DNA from: Rubinisphaera margarita
GTDB lineage: Bacteria > Planctomycetota > Planctomycetia > Planctomycetales > Planctomycetaceae
DNA length: 64,000 bases
Direction: 5' to 3'
NCBI RefSeq assembly: GCF_022267515.1
Contig: NZ_JAKFGB010000012.1
Location: 868,001 to 932,000 of the forward strand
Part shown: piece by piece, positions 28,039 to 37,300 of the stretch
Numbering within the stretch: position 1 is the stretch's first letter
How the letters are laid out: the number at the start of each line of letters is the position of its first letter
Notes under the pieces: generated by a model
Databases searched by the model: none
What the model was told of the DNA's origin: nothing
What the model saw: the letters and a program-made list of their open reading frames with translations, nothing else
Made by a program: the position numbers and the translations under genes

Positions 28039-28752
28039 ATGACAGACATCACCCGACCGATCGTTCAGATTTCACTCGACCTGACGAATATCAAGGAAGC
28101 GATCGAGACTGCTCATCTCGCCATGCGAGCCGGGGTCGACTGGCTCGAAGCGGGTACGCCTCTCATTCTCGCGGAAGGCCTGCACGGAGTTCGCGCTCTA
28201 CGGCAGGAGTTTCCCGATGTTCCCATCGTCGCCGACCTGAAAACAATGGACGGTGGTTATCTCGAAGCCGAAATGATGGCCAAAGCCGGCGCAACGCATG
28301 TCGTCGTGATGGCCCGGGCTCACCCCGAAACGATCAAGTGTGTCGTTCAGGCGGGCCGAGATTTTGGAGCAAAGGTCATGGGCGACAACCTCGGCTGTCC
28401 CGACATGGTTGCCGGGGCGAAGGAACTCGAAGATCTCGGCTGCGATTACGTGATTCATCACATCGGCTACGATGAGAGACGCGGCATCGCCGCAGCGGGA
28501 CATCGCATGCCCAGTCCGCTCGATCAACTGAAAAAGGTTGTTGAAGCGGTGTCTGTTCCCGTGCAGGCAGTCGGTGGGCTTTCCCTTGAACAGGCGATTG
28601 CCTGCCCGGAGTACGGAGCTCCGCTTGTGGTTCTGGGAGCTCCGCTGACCATCGATGCCGATGCCTTCAAGACGGCAGACGGGAATCTCGAAGAGTCACT
28701 CAAGTTGATCTGTGATGCGGTTCATCAACAGGAAGTCAGGACGCGTTCATGA
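28039..28752 (+). CDS. Hexulose-6-phosphate synthase / 3-keto-L-gulonate-6-phosphate decarboxylase-like protein (HUMPS family)
   Basis: 237 aa (beta/alpha)8 enzyme of the orotidine monophosphate decarboxylase suprafamily. The opening VQISLDLTNIKEAIETA, the VADLKTMDGGY segment (the DxKxxD active-site signature) and YVIHHIGYDERR match HPS/KGPDC proteins. Members either fix formaldehyde on ribulose-5-phosphate or decarboxylate 3-keto-L-gulonate-6-phosphate. No 6-phospho-3-hexuloisomerase is adjacent, which argues against the ribulose monophosphate pathway. Its stop overlaps the next gene's ATG (ATGA). Confidence 0.87.
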   Translation: MTDITRPIVQISLDLTNIKEAIETAHLAMRAGVDWLEAGTPLILAEGLHGVRALRQEFPDVPIVADLKTMDGGYLEAEMMAKAGATHVVVMARAHPETIKCVVQAGRDFGAKVMGDNLGCPDMVAGAKELEDLGCDYVIHHIGYDERRGIAAAGHRMPSPLDQLKKVVEAVSVPVQAVGGLSLEQAIACPEYGAPLVVLGAPLTIDADAFKTADGNLEESLKLICDAVHQQEVRTRS

Positions 28753-29774
28753 AATCAGCAGCCGTTGTGAATTATGCCCCCAAAAAGGGCTCCGTCGAGA
28801 TCCGTGAGATCGATGTCCCCGAGATCGGTGCAGAAGACGTTCTTCTTGAGGTCGCCAATGTCGGTGTCTGCGGCAGCGATCTGCACCAATGGACCGCCGA
28901 TCATTCCTGGCCAGTCAACTATCCCGTCGTGCTTGGTCACGAATTCGGCGGGCATATCGTCAGGACGGGAGCGAATGTCGCCGGCTGGAAAGAGGGCGAC
29001 CGGGTTGTCTCCGAAACAGCCGCCATTATCAGTGCCGACAATCCGATGACCCGCCGCGGACTGTATAACTTGGATCCGACACGAAAGGGCTTCGGGTACG
29101 GCGTGAACGGCGCCATGACGAAGTACGTCCGCGTTCCCTCTCGAATTCTTCATCACGTGCCCGACGATCTGCAGTTCGAGCAGGCCTGTCTCACCGAGCC
29201 GTGTTGTGTGGCCTACAACGCCGTGGTGAAGAACGCCAGCATCGAGCCTGGCGATCGTGTTGTTGTGCTCGGACCAGGAACAATCGGGATTCTCTGTGCC
29301 GCGATGGCCCGGTTGTGCGGTGCTCAGGTGGCTGTCGTTGGACTGCCACAGGATGCCCAACGTCTAGAGATCGCCCGACAGTACGGTTGCGATGTCATCA
29401 TTGGCGATGCAACCGAATGGGCCCGCGAACGGGATGGTCTGGGCTGTGATGGGGTGATCGATGCCGCCGGAGCCAGTGCCACCTTGAAGATCGCCATCGA
29501 CATCGTGCGGCCGGCCGGGTGGATCAGCAAAGTCGGATGGGGTCCACAGCCGTTGAACTTCAATCTCGATCCCATGGTGCAGAAAAATGTCACCCTGCAG
29601 GGGAGCTTCAGTCACAACTGGCCGATCTGGGAACGGGTTATCGCCCTGCTCGCCAGCGGCCAGCTCGATGTCCGTCCGATTATCGGCGGCGTCTGGCCGA
29701 TTACCGAATGGCACGAAGCCTTCGAGAAAATGCATCACGGCGAAGTCGTCAAAGCCGTCCTCAAACCTGTCTGA
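28749..29774 (+). CDS. Zinc-dependent medium-chain dehydrogenase (sorbitol/threonine dehydrogenase-like)
   Basis: 341 aa. Catalytic zinc ligands are visible as Cys in GVCGSDLHQW and the GHEFGG motif. The NAD-binding turn is VVVLGPGTIGILCAAMARLCGAQVAVVG. The structural-zinc four-Cys loop is missing, replaced by sequence around NPMTRRGLYNL, as in some sugar-alcohol dehydrogenases. It begins inside the previous stop codon (4-bp overlap), so it is translationally coupled to the HPS-like enzyme. Likely oxidises a sugar or sugar acid hydroxyl ahead of the decarboxylation or aldol step. Confidence 0.9.
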   Translation: MKSAAVVNYAPKKGSVEIREIDVPEIGAEDVLLEVANVGVCGSDLHQWTADHSWPVNYPVVLGHEFGGHIVRTGANVAGWKEGDRVVSETAAIISADNPMTRRGLYNLDPTRKGFGYGVNGAMTKYVRVPSRILHHVPDDLQFEQACLTEPCCVAYNAVVKNASIEPGDRVVVLGPGTIGILCAAMARLCGAQVAVVGLPQDAQRLEIARQYGCDVIIGDATEWARERDGLGCDGVIDAAGASATLKIAIDIVRPAGWISKVGWGPQPLNFNLDPMVQKNVTLQGSFSHNWPIWERVIALLASGQLDVRPIIGGVWPITEWHEAFEKMHHGEVVKAVLKPV

Positions 29775-29785
29775 TTGCCTGCCTT

Positions 29786-30670
29786 ATGCCCAAGCTTGCC
29801 GCCTTCCCCAAAGCCTACATGCAGGCCCTCTGTAAAGAGGGCACGATGACCGTCTCGGAGTGGATTGACCTTGCCGCCGATCTTGATGTCGATGGCCTCG
29901 AATGGTACGCCGGCTTCCTCGAAATGGAGGACGAGTCGAACTGGCCGAAGTTTCGCGAACAGGTTGAAGCGATCGGCAAGACCATTCCCATGATGTGCTG
30001 CTCGCCTGACTTCACTCATCCCGACGCTTCATTTCGTGAGCGGGAGATCGAGAAGCAGAAGCGATGGATCGATATGACGCACGTCCTCGGCGGCAGCTAC
30101 TGCCGCGTCCTCAGCGGACAACGACGCCCGGAACTTTCGATCAACGAAGGCGTCGCACTAGCCGCGGCATCGATCGAGGCCTGCCTCCCCTACGCCGAAG
30201 AGAGAAACGTGACGTTGATTCTCGAGAATCATTACAAGGACGATTTCTGGGAGTACCCCGAGTTCGCCCAGAAGATGGACGTCTTCTGCCTGCTCGTCGA
30301 TGCGATTCAGCATCCGAACTTCGGCGTGAACTACGATCCCAGCAACACCTACCTGGCGGGCGAAGATCCACTCGAACTGCTGAAGCGGGTCTCACATCGG
30401 GTTCTGACGATGCACGCCAGCGATCGATACCTGATTGAAGGCACGATCGAAGATTTGCGTCGCGAAGAAGGAGGCTCAGCCGGCTACGCCAAACGCCTCC
30501 GCCACGGCGAAATCGGCCAGGGCCTCAATGACTACGATGCCATCTTCGACGAACTCCGCGGAAAGGGCTTCAACGGCTGGATCAGCATCGAAGACGGCGT
30601 GGACGGCATCGACCAGCTGAAACGGAGCGTTTCGTTTCTACGGAAGAAGATAGTCGAGCACTGGGGATAA
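29786..30670 (+). CDS. Sugar phosphate isomerase/epimerase (AP_endonuc_2, xylose-isomerase-like TIM barrel)
   Basis: 294 aa from the ATG at 29786 (MPKLAAFPKAY), 11 bp after the dehydrogenase stop; an upstream extension in the same frame overlaps that gene and is rejected. Metal-binding acids and histidines of the family are placed as expected: LENHY, GVNYDPSN, LTMHASD and ISIEDGVDG. It completes a three-gene operon for sugar or sugar-acid breakdown. Epimerisation or isomerisation of the same substrate is the natural role. Confidence 0.9.
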   Translation: MPKLAAFPKAYMQALCKEGTMTVSEWIDLAADLDVDGLEWYAGFLEMEDESNWPKFREQVEAIGKTIPMMCCSPDFTHPDASFREREIEKQKRWIDMTHVLGGSYCRVLSGQRRPELSINEGVALAAASIEACLPYAEERNVTLILENHYKDDFWEYPEFAQKMDVFCLLVDAIQHPNFGVNYDPSNTYLAGEDPLELLKRVSHRVLTMHASDRYLIEGTIEDLRREEGGSAGYAKRLRHGEIGQGLNDYDAIFDELRGKGFNGWISIEDGVDGIDQLKRSVSFLRKKIVEHWG

Positions 30671-30696
30671 CCGCACCGCGGGCAACAGTCGGCACG

Positions 30697-30724
30697 CAGC
30701 CGAACCGTCCGAACGGGGCGGCTG
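30697..30724. other. Hairpin between the sugar operon and the PaiB-like gene
   Basis: CAGCCG at 30697-30702 pairs with CGGCTG at 30719-30724, with inner CCGT/ACGG pairing. No T-run follows, so it is a weak terminator at best. It could be a leader of the next gene. Confidence 0.4.
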
Positions 30725-30740
30725 GAATCGGTGTCCTTGT

Positions 30741-31415
30741 GTGGACGTATGGCCCATCAAACCTCCTGCTCAATTGGATGACAACGTGTATATCCCCTCC
30801 TCGTTTGAGGTCGACGATTCTGAAACGCTGCATGAGTTCATTGAGCGGTACAGTTTTGCGACGTTGATCACGACGGTCGACAGTGTGCCCTTTGCCACTC
30901 ACCTTCCGCTGCTTCTTGACCGGACCGCAGGCCCGTTCGGCACACTCCATGGGCATTTTGCGAAGGCGAATCCGCACTGGAGAAGCCTCGAGCAGTCCGG
31001 CGAATCGCTGGCGATTTTTCACGGGCCGCACACCTATGTTTCGCCGCGATGGTATTCAGGGGCGAAGCCAGCTGTGCCGACCTGGAACTACGCCGTCGTC
31101 CATGCCTACGGCACGGTCACATTGCAAACCGAGCCGGCGTGGCTCGATGACTTTCTGAGGCGAATGGCGATCAAATACGAAGCCGACGCCGACCAGCCGT
31201 GGCAGAACGATCTCCCCCCGGATCTCGACGACCAGCTGAAGCAGGCGATCGTCGGATTTGAAATGACCGTTACTCGACTTGAAGGGAAGTTCAAACTCGG
31301 CCAGAATCGCTCGGATGAGGATCAGCTCGGTGTGATTGCCGGACTGGATCAGGCCGGTCTTACTGAGATGGCCACGTTCGCGAGAGAACATCTCGACGCC
31401 AATCCGGACGATTGA
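30741..31415 (+). CDS. FMN-binding PaiB-type protein
   Basis: 224 aa split-barrel protein of the PaiB (FMN_bind_2) family. It matches the family throughout: YIPSSFEVDD near the N-terminus, TLITTVDSVPFATHLPL, GHFAKANPHW, FHGPHTYVSPRWY and VPTWNYAVVHAYG. Family members were named as negative regulators of sporulation genes in Bacillus but are probably FMN-binding enzymes. The start could be this GTG or the GTG at 30786, whose product would begin at the usual YIP. It follows the sugar operon in the same direction but without tight spacing. Confidence 0.88.
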   Translation: MDVWPIKPPAQLDDNVYIPSSFEVDDSETLHEFIERYSFATLITTVDSVPFATHLPLLLDRTAGPFGTLHGHFAKANPHWRSLEQSGESLAIFHGPHTYVSPRWYSGAKPAVPTWNYAVVHAYGTVTLQTEPAWLDDFLRRMAIKYEADADQPWQNDLPPDLDDQLKQAIVGFEMTVTRLEGKFKLGQNRSDEDQLGVIAGLDQAGLTEMATFAREHLDANPDD

Positions 31416-31479
31416 CGCCCTGTGCGGTCTGTCTTCTCGGCTGAAAACTTCGCGCTCATTTTTCCCGCGGGACACCACA

Positions 31480-32349
31480 ATGCAGGGGCTTGAATCACTT
31501 CGCCAGCCGGACTTGCTGATCGCGTTCGCGGTCATGCTGGTAGCGTCGCTGGTCTGTTTCGGCCTTGGCTACTTCATCGCCGGGCGACTGACGCGTCGCG
31601 GACGCCCCCTCTTCCTGAGTCTGGTGCTGATCATGGGGGCAATCTGGTTTCTTTGGATCCAGGACGCCCCGTGGTTAATCGAGGTACTGCAAACCAGAAA
31701 CGTGATTCTATACGGGAACTGGCTCAGCCTGTTTGCCGGACTGGGAGCGGGGACCGCGTTTCGCTCGATTCCTGGTTCCCTTGCTCGGCGGAGTGTGAAC
31801 GCGGGTGTCTTCTTTCTGCTCGGGATCGTCAGCCTGCTCCATCCGCTATGGGGTGATGTTCCTGTCTCGCGAAATGTCCCTGTGACCAACGGGATCTGTT
31901 TCCAGACCAGCGACGTCACCTGTTCCCCGGCCTGTGCCGCAACGGTTTTGTTGCAGCACGAGATCCCGGCAACCGAAGCCGAGATGATTCAGCTGTGTCT
32001 GACGAGAAAAGGAACGGCATGGCAGGGGCTTTATCGGGGGTTGGCACTCAAAACGGAAGGGACTCCCTGGCGGGTCGAAGTCTTCCACGGCGATTACGAA
32101 GATCTCAAGTCACTCACCCCCGGCTGGATCATTCTCAGCGTCGGTCTGCCGCAGTTCGGTGAGATCCCCAGTGTCTACGAAGACGACTATGGCTGGCGTC
32201 GGGGCGATCTGCACAGCGTCATCCTCCGAGAATTCAAAGAGGATGGCTATGTCTTGATGGTCGACCCCGACGTCGGCGAAGAGGCTTGGGCGCAGGATGA
32301 TCTCAAGCTGCTGTACCGTGGCTTCGGCATGCGACTGGTGCCACGATAA
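31480..32349 (+). CDS. Membrane-anchored C39-like cysteine peptidase domain protein
   Basis: 289 aa from the ATG at 31480. Three or four membrane helices lie in residues about 12-120, followed by a C39-like papain-fold domain. Oxyanion Gln142 precedes Cys148 by six residues (FQTSDVTCSPACAATVL), His245 is in GDLHSVILRE and Asp262 in LMVDPDVG, giving a full Cys-His-Asp triad in the right order. C39 peptidases normally cut double-glycine leaders while fused to an ABC exporter. Here neither an ABC transporter nor a leader peptide is nearby. It faces the sialidase gene tail to tail. Confidence 0.75.
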   Translation: MQGLESLRQPDLLIAFAVMLVASLVCFGLGYFIAGRLTRRGRPLFLSLVLIMGAIWFLWIQDAPWLIEVLQTRNVILYGNWLSLFAGLGAGTAFRSIPGSLARRSVNAGVFFLLGIVSLLHPLWGDVPVSRNVPVTNGICFQTSDVTCSPACAATVLLQHEIPATEAEMIQLCLTRKGTAWQGLYRGLALKTEGTPWRVEVFHGDYEDLKSLTPGWIILSVGLPQFGEIPSVYEDDYGWRRGDLHSVILREFKEDGYVLMVDPDVGEEAWAQDDLKLLYRGFGMRLVPR

Positions 32350-32383
32350 CCACCTGCGTTCAACGGTTTGAGACGGTGACGAC

Positions 32384-33655
32384 TTAGGCGTCGAGAGTCC
32401 AGCGGGCCTGACGCAAAACGGCGTGATGCCCGTTGCCGATGCCTTCGTACCAGACCGTCAACAGTGTGCCGTCATCGAGTTCGACCGTGCTGGGGTATCC
32501 CAGATCGCCGCCTGGTCCGTCATCGGAAATCGTGATCGGTTCGCACCAGCTATGACCGCAATCGGTGCTGACGCGAGCGAGATTTCCGTACGGCTTTCGA
32601 CGATAGCCGTAGCTCATGAGCAGTCGTCCGTCTCGGAGTCGCGTGAGAAACGAGGGGAAGCCCCAGACGCCGATCGCTTTGGGTTCCGACCAGGTTTGAC
32701 CACCATCGCTGGACTCGCTTTGAAGCGTCGCACTGGCGTCGACTTTGTTGTGGTTGCGGATATGGACAATGATTCGACCATCAGTCGCTTCGACGGCATG
32801 CAATTCGTGATAGGCTCCGGGATCATCGCCGCTGCGCGTCGGAATCTCCGCCAGCCAGGACCAGGAGAGGCCATCGTCCTCAGAGACGCAGACGCCGATT
32901 CTTTTCGATCCGTTCCACAGTTCTTTCCCTGCATAAAGCAATCGGCCGTCCGAGAGTTCGATGGGCCCGTGCGGGCTGTTGACGATGGTCGGATATCGCT
33001 CTGACCAGGTTAGCCCACCATCGGTCGACCGGATCATCCATTCTCCCAGTTCCTGCTGTCGCTGTTCATCCGAGAGGCGGTTGTGGGCGGCCATCCACTG
33101 CTTCAGGCGTTTTTTCGGCCAGGGTTTGACCTTTTTCTTCTCCTTCTCGTCGTCATCCTGTTCCAGTTCCTGCTCTTCAGCGTTTGTCTTGTTCTTCTTT
33201 TTGTTTTTCTTCTCGGAGATTCGTTCCAGCTCCGCGTTGAGCAGCGGTTCGTAAGCCAGTGAAGTGAACGTCGTCACAAGCAATGTTCCGCGCGACGTTT
33301 CGAGAATGCCCGCATCCCGGTCGTCGATGGCTCCGTCGAGAATTGTTCGGGGCCAGGTCCAGGTTTCGCCATTGTCGTTTGATCGCATCATCTGCACAGC
33401 CCCGAACGGACAGACGTGCCCGCCCCGGTCTCCCGACCAGACAACGATCAGCTCCCCATTGGTTCGGCGTGTAACAGTCGGCCAGCCACAATAGCCCTTC
33501 GGGCCAGTGGTAATCGTTTTGATGTCCCGGGGGCTGCATGGTTCGCCTGCCCGGCTGGGGAGCGGATTGATGAGCGAAACCGTGCCGGCGACCGATGTGC
33601 CGAGGAATGTGCGGCGAGTGACGCGACCAAAAGAAGTTTCAGAGCGATTCTGCAT
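32384..33655 (-). CDS. Tat-exported sialidase-like protein (BNR repeats) with a charged insert
   Basis: 423 aa with a twin-arginine signal (RVTRRTFLGTSVAGTVSL). One sialidase-type propeller with Asp boxes SNDNGETWT, STDGGLTWS, SEDDGLSWS, SSDGGQTWS and STDCGHSW. Between blades, residues about 138-205 hold an unusual insert rich in Lys and Glu, with the densest run near 148-176, probably a charged helix or disordered loop. Glycan hydrolase or lectin function is likely; substrate unknown. It is followed on the same strand upstream of SRAP by 47 bp but is unlikely to be functionally linked. Confidence 0.85.
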   Translation of the reverse strand: MQNRSETSFGRVTRRTFLGTSVAGTVSLINPLPSRAGEPCSPRDIKTITTGPKGYCGWPTVTRRTNGELIVVWSGDRGGHVCPFGAVQMMRSNDNGETWTWPRTILDGAIDDRDAGILETSRGTLLVTTFTSLAYEPLLNAELERISEKKNKKKNKTNAEEQELEQDDDEKEKKKVKPWPKKRLKQWMAAHNRLSDEQRQQELGEWMIRSTDGGLTWSERYPTIVNSPHGPIELSDGRLLYAGKELWNGSKRIGVCVSEDDGLSWSWLAEIPTRSGDDPGAYHELHAVEATDGRIIVHIRNHNKVDASATLQSESSDGGQTWSEPKAIGVWGFPSFLTRLRDGRLLMSYGYRRKPYGNLARVSTDCGHSWCEPITISDDGPGGDLGYPSTVELDDGTLLTVWYEGIGNGHHAVLRQARWTLDA

Positions 33656-33702
33656 CGGCGTCTTCTCCTCGTATTCATGAAAGGGAATGAAGTGTATCGA
33701 CT

Positions 33703-34335
33703 TTAAAACAGCGTCCGTCGCTTCTGGTTGAATTCCACAAGCACGTCCGGTCCGGCCGGATGGAGCAGGCCTGCCAGCGGTTCCCTGTCGATGACATCGG
33801 GACTCAACCAGCGGGTCTGGTCTTCAAAGCTGGTTAGAACGATCGGCATGCGGTGGTGCCCGACACTGGCGATCAGCGGGTTTGGTTCGGTGGTGAGGAA
33901 CGTGTACGACTCCACCGTTTCTTCGTCGTTACGCCAGCGTTCCCACAGTCCGGCGAACGCGAATGGCTCTCCACTCGGCTGGGCGAACCAGTGCTCTTTC
34001 TCATCGAAGCGAAGAACGGGGATTAGACAACGGCGGGACTTGAAAGCGGCTCGATACGTCGGCTTTTCGTGCACCGTTTCGGAGCGGGCGTTGAAGCACT
34101 GCCGCTGGAACGATTTGCGGGACTTTGACTTCGCGGAAGGCTTCCACCATGGAGGAAGCAGGCCCCATTGCATCGGCACAAGTTCGCGTTCGCCATCGGC
34201 ATCGAGACGAACGACCGGTCCCATCGAGAGCGGGTAGAGATCCTGATCGAAGTCGTCGTGGCATTCATTGCGGACGACATCGAAGATCTCGGCGAGCATG
34301 GCCGGGCTGACATTGACGTTGTATCGATGGCACAT
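33703..34335 (-). CDS. SOS response-associated peptidase, SRAP/YedK (HMCES) family
   Basis: 210 aa protein that crosslinks to and protects abasic sites in single-stranded DNA. Catalytic Cys2 is exposed after Met removal (MCHRYNVNV; the usual third residue Gly is His here). The conserved Glu lies in FAGLWERW and the His in SVGHHRMPIVL. It is 36 bp downstream of dnaE2 on the same strand, so it may be expressed with this polymerase, a sensible pairing in damage tolerance. Confidence 0.93.
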   Translation of the reverse strand: MCHRYNVNVSPAMLAEIFDVVRNECHDDFDQDLYPLSMGPVVRLDADGERELVPMQWGLLPPWWKPSAKSKSRKSFQRQCFNARSETVHEKPTYRAAFKSRRCLIPVLRFDEKEHWFAQPSGEPFAFAGLWERWRNDEETVESYTFLTTEPNPLIASVGHHRMPIVLTSFEDQTRWLSPDVIDREPLAGLLHPAGPDVLVEFNQKRRTLF

Positions 34336-34371
34336 CCCACTATTGAACTCGATTGACGCGGTCTTCGCAAT

Positions 34372-37300
34372 TCAGCTGAAGTCTCGCGACTTGCCGATGC
34401 GGGAGAATTCTTCCGACAAATCCCACATGCGATCGACGACCACGTGCACGACCGACGACTCCCGCTGGAGAATTCCACGGACCATCATCGCGGTCGCCGT
34501 GCGAGCCGTGACGCGGAAGCGTTCCCAGGTGTTGGGATGCACGACGAGATTGGTGATGCCGGTTTCGTCTTCCAGCGTCATGAAGGTAATCCCTTTGGCG
34601 GTTCCCGGTCGCTGTCGCAACAGGATCAACCCGGCGACTTTCACTTTGCGATCAGCGGGGTACGTTTCCAGAGCGGCGGCCGGAAGAGCTTTCATCTGTT
34701 TCAAACGCGAACGAATGAATGAAACCGGATGGCGTTTGAGCGTCAGTCCGGTGTGACGATAGTCGTGCACCACTTCCGCCAGCGGAGCCATTCCCGGCAA
34801 TGCTTTCGGAAGAGCGTCATTCGATTGCGATTCGAGCAGGGTTTGCGTGAAACGTTCCGGCAACGATTCCCACAGCGCTTCGCGGCGGCTCAACTTGAGC
34901 GATCCAAACGCGTCGGCTCGGGCCAGTCGGGAGAGCACGCTGTTAGAAACGCCGGCCCGGTTGGCGACATCATCGATACTGAGGTAAGGCCGATCTCCCC
35001 GAGCCGCGACAATCTTCTCGGCTTCGCTCTGTTTCAGACCACTCACCATGCGGAAACCGAGCCGGACCGATCGATGTCTGGCGCTGGGTTTCTGCTCCAG
35101 TGTGCAGTCCCAGTCGCTGGAGTTGACATCAACTCGCCGAATTTCAACGCCATGCTCGCGAGCATCCCGGACAAGCGTGGCCGGCTGATAGAACCCGAGC
35201 GGCTGGCTGTTGAGCATCGCTGCCAGAAAGACATCGGGATAGTGACACTTCAGCCAGGAAGAAACATAAACCAGCAGCGCGAAGCTGGCCGCATGCGATT
35301 CTGGGAAACCGTATTCGCCAAAGCCGCGAATCTGGTTGAAGAGCCGCTCGGCAAACTCTTCGCTGTAACCGCGAGCCTGCATTCCCTGACTCAGCTTCTG
35401 ATGAAAAGCATCCATCACTCCCGACTTTCGCCAGGCCCCCATGGCCCGTCGCAATTGGTCGGCTTCGCCCGGCGTGAAGCCGGCCGCCACCACGGCGAGT
35501 TTCATCGCCTGTTCCTGAAAGATCGGTACGCCGAGTGTGCGATGCAGCACCTGCCGCACTTCTTCACTGGGATACTCGACCGCTTCCAGTCCATCCCGTC
35601 GTCGTAAATAGGGATGGACCATGTCTCCCTGAATCGGCCCGGGGCGGACCAGCGAAACTTCGATGACGAGATCGTAGAACTCTTTCGGCTTGAGCCGGGG
35701 AAGCATGCTCATCTGAGCCCGGCTTTCAATCTGAAAGACGCCGATCGTGTCGGCTCTTTGCATCATTTCATAAGTCGCCGGATCTTCCGCCGGCACTGTC
35801 GCCAGAGTCAACGGACGTTGATAATGCCGTTCCAGAAGATCGAAGCACTTTCGCACGGCGGTGAGCATGCCGAGTGCCAGACAGTCGACTTTGAGGATGC
35901 CGAGAGCGTCGAGATCATCCTTGTCCCATTCCACGACCGTCCGTCCAGGCATCGAAGCATTCTCGATTGGCACGATCTCGCAGAGGGGACTGTTGGTCAT
36001 CACCATGCCGCCCGTGTGCTGCGACAGATGCCGGGGGAAGCCGAGGATGTCGATGACAAGCCGGTGTATCAGCTGGCCGAGACCGGAGTCCGGAGACAGC
36101 CCCGCTTCCTCCATTCGCCGGCCGACCTTATTCACTTCGTTGTACCGTTCGAAGTTCTTCGCGAGCCGATCGATGCTGTCGAGTGAGAGTCCGAGCGCTT
36201 TGCCGACATCCCGCATCGCCGATTTGAGACGGTAGGTAATGAGCGTGGCTGTCATCCCGGCTCGTTCGCGGCCGTATTTCTCGTAGATGTACTGCAGCAC
36301 TTCTTCGCGGCGTTCGTGCTCGAAGTCGATGTCGATATCGGGAGCTTCATCGCGTTCTTTGGATATGAAGCGTTCGAACAGCACATCGATGCGAGCCGGG
36401 TCGACCGAAGTGACGCCGAGGCAATAACAGACGGCGGAGTTGGCGGCTGACCCGCGCCCCTGACAGAGAATGTCTCGGCTGCGGGCGAAGCGGACGAGAT
36501 CGTACACCGTCAGGAAGTAGGCTTCGTAATGGAGCTCGGAGATCAATTCGAGTTCATGCTCGACGAGTTGTCGGACGTTGTCCGGGATGCCGTCCGGGTA
36601 ACGTTCCGCAGCTCCCTGCCAGGTGAGTTCGTTCAGATACTGCGAGACCGTGAGGCCGGGCGGGCAGAGTTCTTCGGGATATTCGTAACGGAGTTCATCG
36701 AGCGAGAACTGGCAGCAATCGGCAATGGCAGCCGTGCGACGAATCAACTCGGGATGACTTCCGAAGTGAGACTGCATCTGCTGTGGCGATTTGAGGTATC
36801 GTTCCGCGTTGGGAAACATCCGCAGTCCGAGGTCGGCGACGGCACAACGATGGCGGGTGGCGGTCAGCACATCCTGCAGGACGCGACGGCCGGGCACGTG
36901 ATAGTAAACATCGTTGGAAGCGGCGGGGAGAACGCCGGCGGCTTTCGCGGTCTGCAGCTGCTCGGCCAGCAGATAGTCATCCCGATCGGTCAGATGGCGA
37001 TGGGCCAGTCCGTAACAGCGATCCCCATAGAGTTCCCGGTAACGGATCAGATCGTCGACACTGCAGTTGACGGTCGACTCCGTCGGCCGGGCCAGCAGCG
37101 GGACACAGGCAATCAGATCGGCGGAGAACTCGGTCAGGTCCCGGAATCGAAGTTCACAACTCCCCTTCTCTGCCCGGGTGCGGCCGCGGGTGATGAGCCG
37201 ACATAACTGACTGTAACCATTCCGGTTCATGCAGAGCAGAACAACAGGCGGAGCATCGACCGGAGTAATCTCGGCTCCAATCAGCAGCTTGAGGCTGGCC

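Noticed and set aside
28039..30670. Ribulose monophosphate formaldehyde pathway
   Set aside because: The HPS-like enzyme is present but no 6-phospho-3-hexuloisomerase is adjacent; the partners are a dehydrogenase and an epimerase.
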